A stretch of DNA of 64,000 nt from Porticoccus sp041581635. Lineage in GTDB: Bacteria > Pseudomonadota > Gammaproteobacteria > Pseudomonadales > Porticoccaceae. The notes under the pieces were generated by a model. It ran no database searches. It was not told where the DNA came from and worked only from the letters and a program-made list of their open reading frames with translations. The stretch is taken from assembly GCA_041581635.1 (NCBI GenBank), contig JBFICW010000001.1:62001-126000 (forward strand). The letters are read 5' to 3'. Below are positions 51,978-59,711 of the stretch, one piece after another. Position 1 is the stretch's first letter. The number at the start of each line of letters is the position of its first letter. The position numbers were made by a program, and so were the translations under genes.

Positions 51978-52564
51978 TAGGGGGTTCCTCCAAACAGTTG
52001 TTGGTCGATGAGCTCGCACAGGCAAAACAAGCTCAACATTTGTATCTCAGTAATACGGTGTTTGTCGTCGTGGTCGACTTGTATTTCTATATCCTGGTCA
52101 CCGAGGAGTGCTGATAGATCGCTATCACCTGTACCAGTAAACCCAATAACAGACATAGACTTGTCGTGTGCGGTGTGGATGGCTTGAACTAAATTGCTGG
52201 GGTTTGTGCCATTACTGAACAGAACAAGAAGGTCTCCCGGTTGACCTAGCGTTCTGACCTGCTTACTAAAAACCTCACTGACACTGTGATGATGGCCGAT
52301 GGCGGTGATAGTTGCGGAATTACTGTTAAGGCTAATTGCGGGGAAGCCAGGACGTTCGAGCTTGTATTGAAGCATCAATGATTGGGTAAACATATTGGAA
52401 AGTGATGCAGAAAGACCATTGCCACAACAAAGAATTTTATTATCCTGTAGCAATTGCTGAACAACTCTGGTGCTTGCATTTACTATCAATGGTGCCAAGG
52501 CTTCACCACAGGCCATCTTTGCCTCGATACTTTGGTGAAACTGCTCAATAACACTCGATTCCAT
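51977..52564 (-). CDS. diaA: SIS-domain DnaA-associated protein DiaA (GmhA-like)
   Basis: The 195-residue SIS-fold protein shows ILCCGNGLSASLSNMFTQSL, LFSNGTNPSNLVQAIHTAHD and IEIQMLSLFCLCELIDQQLF. In E. coli, DiaA in the same yraN-diaA-dolP neighbourhood promotes DnaA loading at oriC. The related phosphoheptose isomerase GmhA is the alternative, but gene order favours DiaA. Confidence 0.85.
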   Translation of the reverse strand: MESSVIEQFHQSIEAKMACGEALAPLIVNASTRVVQQLLQDNKILCCGNGLSASLSNMFTQSLMLQYKLERPGFPAISLNSNSATITAIGHHHSVSEVFSKQVRTLGQPGDLLVLFSNGTNPSNLVQAIHTAHDKSMSVIGFTGTGDSDLSALLGDQDIEIQVDHDDKHRITEIQMLSLFCLCELIDQQLFGGTP

Positions 52565-52596
52565 GGCTTTTAAAAACGTCTCTTATCAGGATTCCT

Positions 52597-52986
52597 TTAT
52601 ACGCTAAAGGCATTGCGTAGCCATTCTACCTGATACTTTTGATCGTTGCCGGGGTCTTTATCAAGGCAAATGGTGTCAAATCGACATATCGTTTGGTTCC
52701 ATTTTTTCTCGACTTGCAGGAAATATTGGGCAGTATGGATGATACGTTGTTGTTTTCTGTAATTAATACTGTCAGCGGCAGAGCCATATTTATTGGTGCT
52801 TCTCAGGCGCACTTCAATAAAGACAAGCGTCGGCCCCTCTTGCATAATCAGGTCTATCTCACCCCGTGGTGCTTTATAGTTGCAGCCTATTAAAGACAAC
52901 CCTTGTGATTCGAGATATTGTTGGGCCCATTTTTCTGCACATACTCCAAGATGGTTTTTTGGGGCGCTCTTTTTTCTGAATAACAT
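52597..52986 (-). CDS. yraN: UPF0102 family protein YraN
   Basis: Predicted endonuclease-fold protein of 129 residues with the catalytic-like core RGEIDLIMQEGPTLVFIEVRLRS, split here as RGEIDLIM and FIEVRLR (usual VEVK changed to IEVR, so the nuclease Lys is Arg). N-terminal CAEKWAQQYLESQG is typical. It lies between lpoA and diaA as in E. coli; AAGGA precedes the ATG. Function is not established. Confidence 0.9.
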   Translation of the reverse strand: MLFRKKSAPKNHLGVCAEKWAQQYLESQGLSLIGCNYKAPRGEIDLIMQEGPTLVFIEVRLRSTNKYGSAADSINYRKQQRIIHTAQYFLQVEKKWNQTICRFDTICLDKDPGNDQKYQVEWLRNAFSV

Positions 52987-53036
52987 AGCAATATCCTTTT
53001 GCTAGTATAATTTTCCCTACACCTGGGTGTGGCTGG

Positions 53037-54887
53037 TCAATCAGCAGAAAGTTGTTGGGCAGAGCGGACTTTACCGCCACGAAACTCTGCCCATGGTTGT
53101 TCGTGTTCAATCTCACCCTGAGCATTCATTTGTAACGTGCCAGTGCTACCAAATAACTGTGTGCTTGGTTCTCGCACCATGTGCCCAAGCCATTGGTGCA
53201 ACTGGTAAGCATCAATGCCCAGGGCGAATATGTGGCGGTACAGGGCAGGCAGGTCTGTCGCTGGCTTGAGTTTCTCGCTCGTTGTCCCTGGAAGAGTCCA
53301 TGGCATTGCGCTAAAGCGAATGCCTTCTAGATCTCTGTCGCGTCCAGGGTCTGAAATGCCGGTGTAAAGGTGCGATGTCCCATAAATTTGTAAATTGCTG
53401 GCAAACAGAAAATCAAGAGTAGGCTTTATTTGACGAGCATGATTGGGGTAGGCCGCCATAAAAACCATATCTATATCCTGGCGGCGCCGAGCTGTGTGGG
53501 TGAGAGACCTGCCGAGTAATTGTTCCAGGCGTTTTTTGCGAGCGTTGCTCTGGTCGATATGGAGTACTGGTTTCAGCAGGGGTGCAAAGTCACTTTGTGT
53601 CATGAGGTAAGGTGGGGTTTCGATCAGCGTGCCACCCTTTTCGTGCCAGCGTTCACGAAAAGCTGAGAGCGTTCGATCTCCCCATCCGCTTTTAGGTGTA
53701 ATCGTGAGGGCTGTTCGTTGGCCTTCTATCCAGGCTCGGTCGGCAATTTGTTTTGCTTCATCTGTCGCGGAGAGTCCAAACTGGAATAAGTTTTTTGGAA
53801 GAGGTGTGGATGCTTGTTCGATGTAGTTGAGGGCAATGGTGGGTACCGGCAACTCTGGTATATTTAATAGCTGCTGCACCTTCTCTTTTTCGACCGGGCC
53901 TATGACAACCTGGGCACCATCAGTGATGGCTTGTTGATAGAGGCGGCTAATATCATCCTCTGTGCTTGTATCATAGAAGTGAACTAACGGTGTTTCTCCA
54001 TAGCGGTCTCGGACATCGTACCAGGCGGCCAGAAAACCGTTTCTTATGGCCTTGCCAGCTTGAGCTAATGAGCCTTGAAAGGGCAATAAAACAGCGACAT
54101 GCTGAGGTAGATTACTAATTGTTTGCTTAACAGAAAGGAGGCTGGTCGGAGGTGTTAAGGCTGCGGGGTGATCTGGCCATAGCATTTGCCATTCGCTGAT
54201 GTCTCGAAGCTGTTGGCGAAGGTCGCTTTGATTCTTGCGGGTAATATTTGCGAGAGAGTACCAGCCTTGAAGGGTGGCATCTTCTCCGGAGGAGACAGAG
54301 GTTTTCAACTGGTCGTAGGGTATATGGCTAAGCACCACCCATAGTTGGTCGTGTGCTTGTTGTTTGTCCCCCGAAGCTTCTGACAGCTCTGAAAGGGCGA
54401 TATAGGCTTGAATGCTTTTTTTATCCTCGCCAAGTAGCGAATATATGCTGCCTCGCAATTGAAGCCATTGTTGTTGTTGCTGAAATGGCAGGTTAGCCCA
54501 ATTTTGTTCTATTCGTTGGTTAGAGAGTAATTCTCGGGCTAAAAAAAAGTAGTCATTGGCGATGGCTAGTTCAGAATAGATCAGAGTGTATTGAACGAAC
54601 GGCCCAAGTGGTAAGGGGGCGGGAGATATTTTTCCTAGTACAGCGAGGGCCCGGTCATTTTTGCCGGCCTTGATAAACAACTCCGCTGCGGCCAGTTGGT
54701 GCAGTTGTTGCTGAGGTGCTATGCTTCCGGCGGCTTTGGATAAGGCATTTTCTGCCTGTTCTGTGAGTGTCTGGGCCGGAGGCAAGCTGGTATTGTCAGT
54801 TCGTGGTTGGTCTACACACCCGTTCATCAAAAAAGCCATCAAACACAGGGCTGTTATTGTGATCCGAATTTTAAGCATAGGTGTCAT
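53037..54887 (-). CDS. lpoA: Penicillin-binding protein activator LpoA
   Basis: Outer-membrane lipoprotein that activates PBP1a from outside the murein layer. 616 residues: lipoprotein signal with lipobox region MAFLMNGC, a helical TPR-like N-domain (about 30-260) and a C-domain of periplasmic-binding fold (about 265-610; HVAVLLPFQGSLAQAGKAIR). Start may be ATG 54887 or 54878; neither has a clear ribosome site. The gene is divergent from rsmI with only 5-14 bases between the start codons. Confidence 0.92.
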   Translation of the reverse strand: MTPMLKIRITITALCLMAFLMNGCVDQPRTDNTSLPPAQTLTEQAENALSKAAGSIAPQQQLHQLAAAELFIKAGKNDRALAVLGKISPAPLPLGPFVQYTLIYSELAIANDYFFLARELLSNQRIEQNWANLPFQQQQQWLQLRGSIYSLLGEDKKSIQAYIALSELSEASGDKQQAHDQLWVVLSHIPYDQLKTSVSSGEDATLQGWYSLANITRKNQSDLRQQLRDISEWQMLWPDHPAALTPPTSLLSVKQTISNLPQHVAVLLPFQGSLAQAGKAIRNGFLAAWYDVRDRYGETPLVHFYDTSTEDDISRLYQQAITDGAQVVIGPVEKEKVQQLLNIPELPVPTIALNYIEQASTPLPKNLFQFGLSATDEAKQIADRAWIEGQRTALTITPKSGWGDRTLSAFRERWHEKGGTLIETPPYLMTQSDFAPLLKPVLHIDQSNARKKRLEQLLGRSLTHTARRRQDIDMVFMAAYPNHARQIKPTLDFLFASNLQIYGTSHLYTGISDPGRDRDLEGIRFSAMPWTLPGTTSEKLKPATDLPALYRHIFALGIDAYQLHQWLGHMVREPSTQLFGSTGTLQMNAQGEIEHEQPWAEFRGGKVRSAQQLSAD

Positions 54888-54892
54888 TTCTT

Positions 54893-55735
54893 ATGGCTGG
54901 TGAGTTGTATGTTGTGGCCACGCCTATAGGCAATCTGGGTGATATGGTACCTCGTGCCGTGGATGTTCTCCATGCAGTTGATCTCATTGCCGCTGAAGAT
55001 ACACGTCACAGTGGCCGTTTGCTACAGCATTTAGGTATAGAGACACCGATGATGGCTTACCATGATCACGGTGACGATAGGCAAATGCAGCGAATCATTG
55101 ATGCGCTTCAGGCTGGACAGAAAATAGCACTGATCTCTGATGCGGGGACGCCTCTGATATCTGATCCGGGTTATAAATTGGTCAGGGAGGTAAGGCTGTC
55201 GGGTCTTAAGGTTATTCCCATCCCTGGTCCCTGTGCCTTTATCGCTGCACTTAGTGCCTCGGGCCTGCCCAGTGACCGCTTTTCCTTTGAGGGTTTTCCC
55301 CCGCATAAATCGTCTGCTCGTATCAAAAAATTTGAGCGTTTGGCCAAGGCGCCTCATACGCTTGTTTTTTATGAATCCCCCCACCGGATTGTCGAGGCTC
55401 TAGCGGACATGGTCGGGGTTTTTGGCCCGGAGCGAGAAGTGGTTATGGCTCGTGAACTGACAAAAACCTATGAGACATTTCTGTCGGGTTCTTTAGCTGA
55501 TGTCCATCGGATGGTACGGGATGACGCTAATCAGCAAAAGGGAGAGATTGTGCTGATATTACATGGCGCAGATGAGGATGCCATTAACCCCGATAATGAT
55601 GAGCAGGATCGGGTGTTGAGGCTGCTGCTAGATGAGTTGCCGTTGAAGCAGGCGGTAGCATTGGCGGCTAAGGTTGTCGGTGGGCAAAAAAATTCACTTT
55701 ATCAGCGAGCGCTCGTCCTAAAAGGAGCCTCCTAG
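54893..55735 (+). CDS. rsmI: 16S rRNA 2'-O-methyltransferase RsmI (C1402)
   Basis: SAM-dependent enzyme that methylates the ribose of C1402 in the decoding centre. The 280-residue tetrapyrrole-methylase fold shows LYVVATPIGNLGDMVPRAVD at the start, AAEDTRHSGRLL, ISDAGTPLISDPG and FYESPHRIVEAL. ATG 54893 is chosen over a GTG at 54881 that would overlap lpoA. Confidence 0.96.
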   Translation: MAGELYVVATPIGNLGDMVPRAVDVLHAVDLIAAEDTRHSGRLLQHLGIETPMMAYHDHGDDRQMQRIIDALQAGQKIALISDAGTPLISDPGYKLVREVRLSGLKVIPIPGPCAFIAALSASGLPSDRFSFEGFPPHKSSARIKKFERLAKAPHTLVFYESPHRIVEALADMVGVFGPEREVVMARELTKTYETFLSGSLADVHRMVRDDANQQKGEIVLILHGADEDAINPDNDEQDRVLRLLLDELPLKQAVALAAKVVGGQKNSLYQRALVLKGAS

Positions 55736-55779
55736 CGGACGGACTATTTGTCCATAGGTTCAACGGGGTTTTGTTGTAT

Positions 55780-56511
55780 TTAGGCCGTGCTGGCCAAAAC
55801 GATAGAATCCGGGTTGATGTGGTGCAATAGCTGAGGCCCTTCTTTTTGACACTTTCGTTTGTCCCTCTTTTCATTTTGAGCTTCACACCACTGAGCTATA
55901 CGGATGAGATCTAATTTATCTGTTTGGTAATGAGAGCCCTTCATCTCACAAACCCCCAACCCTTTAGCTGCGGCTCGAATATAGTTGCAGGAATCCCTTA
56001 ATGAACCGATCACGGGTAATGTCATCTCTTTGGATAATATGGTTGTTTGTTTTTTGTATGGGAGGTTTTTGTTGATGCGGTTAAAAACCAGCCCAATATT
56101 TTTTTGGGATGGTAGTGAGCGCTGTAATTGTTGGGCGGTATTAACGATAGCATGCAGGTCAAACTCATTGGTCAGTACTGGAATTAGAATGGCGCTGGCT
56201 TCTCTCAATAGCGGGCTGAGGTTAGTCAAGTCTGGTCGTGCCGGTGTGTCCAGTATTAAGACCTGAGTGTTGCGGGGGGGCTGAATGGCCCAGCTTCGAG
56301 TCACATTGTGTGGGCTGTTATGGGCATCCACAAGTTGTATATGGTTTGCCAGTTCTGGGCGCTTGTGGGCCCAGAAAATGCTGGATCCTTGCGCGTCCAG
56401 ATCCATTAGGGTGGTAATAGCGCCTTGTGTGCTGAAGTAGCTGGCTAGATTGGTAGATAGTGTTGTTTTTCCACACCCCCCTTTGGGGTTCATTACGACG
56501 ATTCTCAGCAT
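55780..56511 (-). CDS. Orphan ParA/MinD-like ATPase
   Basis: A 243-residue deviant-Walker ATPase: LRIVVMNPKGGCGKTTLSTN (KGGxGKTT), LMDLDAQGSSIFWA (Walker A') and VLILDTPARPDLTN (Walker B). The C-terminal 40 residues are Lys/Gln-rich. There is no adjacent parB, parS-like palindrome or chemotaxis gene, so it is not a standard partition or ParC-type locus. Relatives act in positioning of proteins, plasmids or organelles; no specific cargo can be named. It lies between rsmI (convergent) and rnpB (divergent). Confidence 0.85.
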   Translation of the reverse strand: MLRIVVMNPKGGCGKTTLSTNLASYFSTQGAITTLMDLDAQGSSIFWAHKRPELANHIQLVDAHNSPHNVTRSWAIQPPRNTQVLILDTPARPDLTNLSPLLREASAILIPVLTNEFDLHAIVNTAQQLQRSLPSQKNIGLVFNRINKNLPYKKQTTILSKEMTLPVIGSLRDSCNYIRAAAKGLGVCEMKGSHYQTDKLDLIRIAQWCEAQNEKRDKRKCQKEGPQLLHHINPDSIVLASTA

Positions 56512-56661
56512 CACGATATCCGATGGTATTTACCTACTTTGCAGCCTATCGAAGAAATAAAACCTTAAATATCGACTCGATCATAAATTTCGAAAGTGAT
56601 TAAGCCGTTTGAACTTGCGCTAAAGGCTGAAACAGCCTGTTTCCTGGGGTTTGATTCGTGA

Positions 56662-56667
56662 TATTCT
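56662..56667 (+). promoter_or_regulatory. -10 box of rnpB
   Basis: TATTCT lies seven bases before the predicted 5' end of the RNase P RNA, as expected for a -10 element; the following GC-rich discriminator suits a stable RNA. The -35 region (about 56639) is weak. Confidence 0.5.
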
Positions 56668-56673
56668 TGCCGC

Positions 56674-57056
<383 letters not shown>

Positions 57057-57131
57057 AAACTTTATCAATCAAGGCGTAAATGGATTAAAGCCTTTTGGTA
57101 ATGGCGCTCTGACTTGAAAGAGTTGCCTAAT

Positions 57132-57168
57132 AACTACCGAGGAAGAGACTTCCTTCGGCCAGTAGTTC
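57132..57168. other. Compound hairpin downstream of rnpB
   Basis: AACTAC (57132-57137) pairs with GTAGTT (57163-57168), enclosing CGAGGAAG-AGA-CTTCCTTCG with one bulge. No T-run follows on either strand. It could be a processing or stability element for the rnpB transcript, or chance. Confidence 0.3.
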
Positions 57169-57193
57169 AGCCGTTTCGTGTTCCAAACTCAAC

Positions 57194-57310
57194 TTACGTG
57201 CCGCTTTGATGTCGGCAAATAAACACACGTTCGTTTGGTAACACTAGAGGTTCCCCGGGTACAGCAGGGATTGTGATGGTCTGCTGTCCGGGACTCAGCG
57301 AGATTTCAAG
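57194..57310 (-). pseudogene. Possible gene fragment, unidentified
   Basis: The minus-strand frame that ends at 57194 reads LEISLSPGQQTITIPAVPGE then PLVLPNERVFICRHQSGT before its stop. The regular beta-like pattern looks more protein-like than random sequence, but its upstream part runs antisense into the dipeptidase remnant. I do not recognise the family. Low confidence. Confidence 0.25.
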
Positions 57311-57570
57311 CTTGCCATGGCCTCGCGACCAGTTATCGTTACCCATACCGGTATTAAAGGGGCGTGCAATCAGTCGAGAAACCTGACCGACCAACAAATG
57401 CTAACAATTTCGAAAGCTGGCGGCTTGATCGGTATCGGTTTTTATCCTGTCGCAATATGTGGTCAAAGCCCCGAGGATATAGCGCGGGCTGCAAGCTATG
57501 CTAAAGACTTGGTTGGCATTGAGCATATTGCACTAGGCTCGGATTTCGATGGGGTGGTACCCCAGTTCTT
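57305..57570 (+). pseudogene. Remnant of an M19 (renal-type) membrane dipeptidase
   Basis: About 85 residues resemble the C-terminal part of the dipeptidase barrel: RPVIVTHTGIKGACNQSRNL (the His-containing beta-strand), GGLIGIGFYPVAICG, then AASYAKDLVGIEHIALGSDF followed by DGVV (metal-site Asp). Intact enzymes have 330-400 residues; here a stop lies at 57245 and the match ends abruptly at 57570. Truncated at both ends, it cannot be functional as a dipeptidase. Confidence 0.7.
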
Positions 57571-57589
57571 GCTTGCCAACCTTGAATAG

Positions 57590-57896
57590 TTATCATCGCA
57601 AGCGGCCGTCAGAGTATGCTCGATTATCTGTCGGTATCGAGCACAGTGTTTTTGTTAGTTCAAAGTCCCGCCCTTTCTTTTTGGTATGGCATGTGGTTAA
57701 AAAACGATCAGCTTGGCTGGTAAATTTGTTTTTTTATATCAAAAATGTCTTTCAGTTAATGTAATACTTTAACTGATATTTGTAGCAATATGTTTTTCCT
57801 CGCGATCTATTTTTTACTGCGTTGTCTTTTTGTTCTTCGCTCGCAAGTTATTGAGTTTTAGGAACATTTTTCCTGATTGCACGCCCCTTTTTTGCC
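57590..57896. other. Non-coding, A/T-rich stretch upstream of the mra promoter
   Basis: About 300 bases with no convincing reading frame and many T-runs (for example around 57725 and 57807). Base composition differs from the surrounding genes, in keeping with decayed DNA between the dipeptidase remnant and the mra promoter. Confidence 0.5.
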
Positions 57897-57924
57897 TTGA
57901 CTTTGGCTTTTCTGAGCATATAGT
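57897..57924 (+). promoter_or_regulatory. Sigma-70 promoter of the mra/dcw operon
   Basis: TTGACT (57897-57902), 16-base spacer, TATAGT (57919-57924): one mismatch to each consensus hexamer. Predicted start near 57931 lies just before the MraZ boxes and about 60 bases before the mraZ start. Confidence 0.7.
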
Positions 57925-57931
57925 GACAAAA

Positions 57932-57956
57932 GTGGGGAAAAGTGGGGCAAAGTGGT
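57932..57956 (+). promoter_or_regulatory. MraZ boxes (operator of the mra/dcw operon)
   Basis: Three direct repeats with a 10-base period: GTGGGGAAAA, GTGGGGCAAA, GTGGTTTTT. This equals the TGGGN-N5-TGGGN-N5-TGGGN array bound by the MraZ ring in E. coli; the third copy is imperfect. Location just after the predicted start site fits autorepression by MraZ. Confidence 0.78.
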
Positions 57957-57990
57957 TTTTGCTCTCAATATAATCAATTGGGCGATAGCA

Positions 57991-58446
57991 TTGTTTAGGG
58001 GAAATAACGAAATCAACATGGATGCCAAGGGGCGAATGGCTATTCCCTCTCGGTACCGCGATGCCCTGGATCCCTCTCGTGGTGGCTGTCTGGTCGCTAC
58101 GATTGATATACAAGATAAATGCCTGTTGATCTACCCCTTGCATGAATGGGAAAAGGTTGAAGCTCAGATTGCCGAGTTACCTTCATTCAACCCTACCACT
58201 CGAAAACTGCAGAGGATTCTCATTGGTCATGCCCGCGAAATGGAGCTGGACAGCAATGGGCGTGTTTTGATTCCAACAGAGTTGCGGCAGTACGCGCAGC
58301 TGGAGAAAAAAGTGATGCTGGTTGGACAGCGACACCGTTTTGAGTTGTGGAGTGAAGAAAACTGGAACGCGGGAAGAGACGAGTGGCTGGCAGTGACCAG
58401 CGGTGATCTTGATATCCCGGAAGAGATGCAGTCCCTATCACTTTAA
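57991..58446 (+). CDS. mraZ: Transcriptional regulator MraZ
   Basis: AbrB-like ring-forming DNA-binding protein that represses its own division and cell wall operon. The 151-residue protein from TTG 57991 begins LFRGNNEINMDAKGRMAIPS (Met in place of the first Leu after initiation), matching E. coli MraZ (152 residues); the second repeat has LDSNGRVLIPTELR. An in-frame ATG is absent at the right place; a frame start at 57952 would overlap the MraZ boxes. Confidence 0.93.
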   Translation: MFRGNNEINMDAKGRMAIPSRYRDALDPSRGGCLVATIDIQDKCLLIYPLHEWEKVEAQIAELPSFNPTTRKLQRILIGHAREMELDSNGRVLIPTELRQYAQLEKKVMLVGQRHRFELWSEENWNAGRDEWLAVTSGDLDIPEEMQSLSL

Positions 58447-58463
58447 TACTTGGGTAAGAGTAT

Positions 58464-59399
58464 ATGTCTGTACAGGGCGAGCACGAGACCGTTTTACTCA
58501 ATGAGGCAGTAGCCGCACTTGTCACTGATCCTGGCGGACTTTATGTGGATGGCACCTTTGGTCGAGGTGGTCATGCATCCCTGATTTTAGCCAGCTTAAA
58601 TAAAGCCGGCTCATTAATCGCGATAGATAAAGATCCTGATGCTTGTTCGGTGGCGAAACAAAAGTTTGCAGGGGATACACGGTTTGAGATTGTTCAGGCA
58701 TCTTTTGCTGAACTCGCTGACCTGGTGGCGGCGCGAGATATGGCTGGGTCTGTAAGTGGTGTATTGCTTGATCTGGGTGTTTCATCTCCGCAACTGGATA
58801 ACCCCGAGCGAGGTTTTAGTTTCTTGCGAGATGGCCCGCTTGATATGCGAATGGATCCTGATTCTGGTGTCAGTGCCGCCGACTGGTTGGCCTCAGCTGA
58901 AGAGAGGGAGATCAGCCGGGTGTTGAGGGATTATGGTGAGGAGCGTTACGCGCGGCGAATTGCAAGGGCAATTGTTGAGGCTCGAGAAGAAACTCCTATC
59001 ACCCGCACAGAGCAGCTGGCCTCTATTGTCAAAGAGGCCAATCCGGCGTGGGAAAAAGGCAAGCACCCGGCAACAAGAGCATTTCAGGGCATCCGAATTT
59101 ATATCAATAAGGAGCTGGACGATCTTGAAAAAGCATTGGCTGGTGTTGTCGATATATTGGCAAAGGGGGGGCGCTTGGTGGTGATTAGTTTTCATTCCCT
59201 CGAAGACCGTATTGTTAAGCGATTTATTCGGGAGCAAGAGCGAGGAAAGCCTCTGCCTAAAGGCTTTCCGATTATGGAAAAAGATATTGTTCGTCGGATG
59301 CGCTCTGTGGGTAAGGCGGTTAAGCCGGGAGGTGACGAGGTTTCGGTAAATGTGCGTGCCAGGAGTGCCGTGATGAGAGTCGCTGAGAAGGTGGCTTAG
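58464..59399 (+). CDS. rsmH: 16S rRNA m4C1402 methyltransferase RsmH
   Basis: Methylates N4 of C1402, the same nucleotide whose ribose RsmI modifies. The 311-residue protein shows HETVLLNEAV at the start, the SAM-binding VDGTFGRGGHASLIL, GVLLDLGVSSPQLDNPERGF and late GGRLVVISFHSLEDRIVKRF. It lies 17 bp after mraZ. Confidence 0.97.
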   Translation: MSVQGEHETVLLNEAVAALVTDPGGLYVDGTFGRGGHASLILASLNKAGSLIAIDKDPDACSVAKQKFAGDTRFEIVQASFAELADLVAARDMAGSVSGVLLDLGVSSPQLDNPERGFSFLRDGPLDMRMDPDSGVSAADWLASAEEREISRVLRDYGEERYARRIARAIVEAREETPITRTEQLASIVKEANPAWEKGKHPATRAFQGIRIYINKELDDLEKALAGVVDILAKGGRLVVISFHSLEDRIVKRFIREQERGKPLPKGFPIMEKDIVRRMRSVGKAVKPGGDEVSVNVRARSAVMRVAEKVA

Positions 59400-59401
59400 T
59401 C

Positions 59402-59692
59402 ATGGGATCTAGGGAGCGGCCAGCAACGAGAGTTGGCTGGGTGTTACCGGTGGTGTGGCTGGCGGTCATTATATCCGCAGTGTCAGTAGTTTATGTTAGC
59501 CATCTGTGTCGGCAGCTTTATAACGAGCTGTCGAGTCTGGAGCAGGAGGCTAATGCGTTGCAGGTGGAGTGGGGAAGGTACTTGTTAGAACAGAGTTCTT
59601 GGGCATCGTTGAGTCGTATTGAGCAGTTGGCTGAGAGTCGTCTGGATATGCGAGTGCCTGGGGCTGAAGAAATTGTTGTAGTTCGACCATGA
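59402..59692 (+). CDS. ftsL: Cell division protein FtsL
   Basis: Small bitopic divisome protein (96 residues) acting with FtsB and FtsQ. One membrane helix (about 13-33, VLPVVWLAVIISAVSVVYV) is followed by a short periplasmic coiled coil (LYNELSSLEQEANALQVEWG) and the tail ESRLDMRVPGAEEIVVV. It begins two bases after rsmH, as in other dcw clusters. Confidence 0.93.
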   Translation: MGSRERPATRVGWVLPVVWLAVIISAVSVVYVSHLCRQLYNELSSLEQEANALQVEWGRYLLEQSSWASLSRIEQLAESRLDMRVPGAEEIVVVRP

Positions 59693-59711
59693 AGGTCTGG
59701 ATGAGAGTTAG

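Noticed and set aside
57549..57764. Plus-strand 71-codon frame after the dipeptidase remnant
   Set aside because: It starts inside the remnant in another frame and continues into A/T-rich sequence without family resemblance; not counted as a gene.
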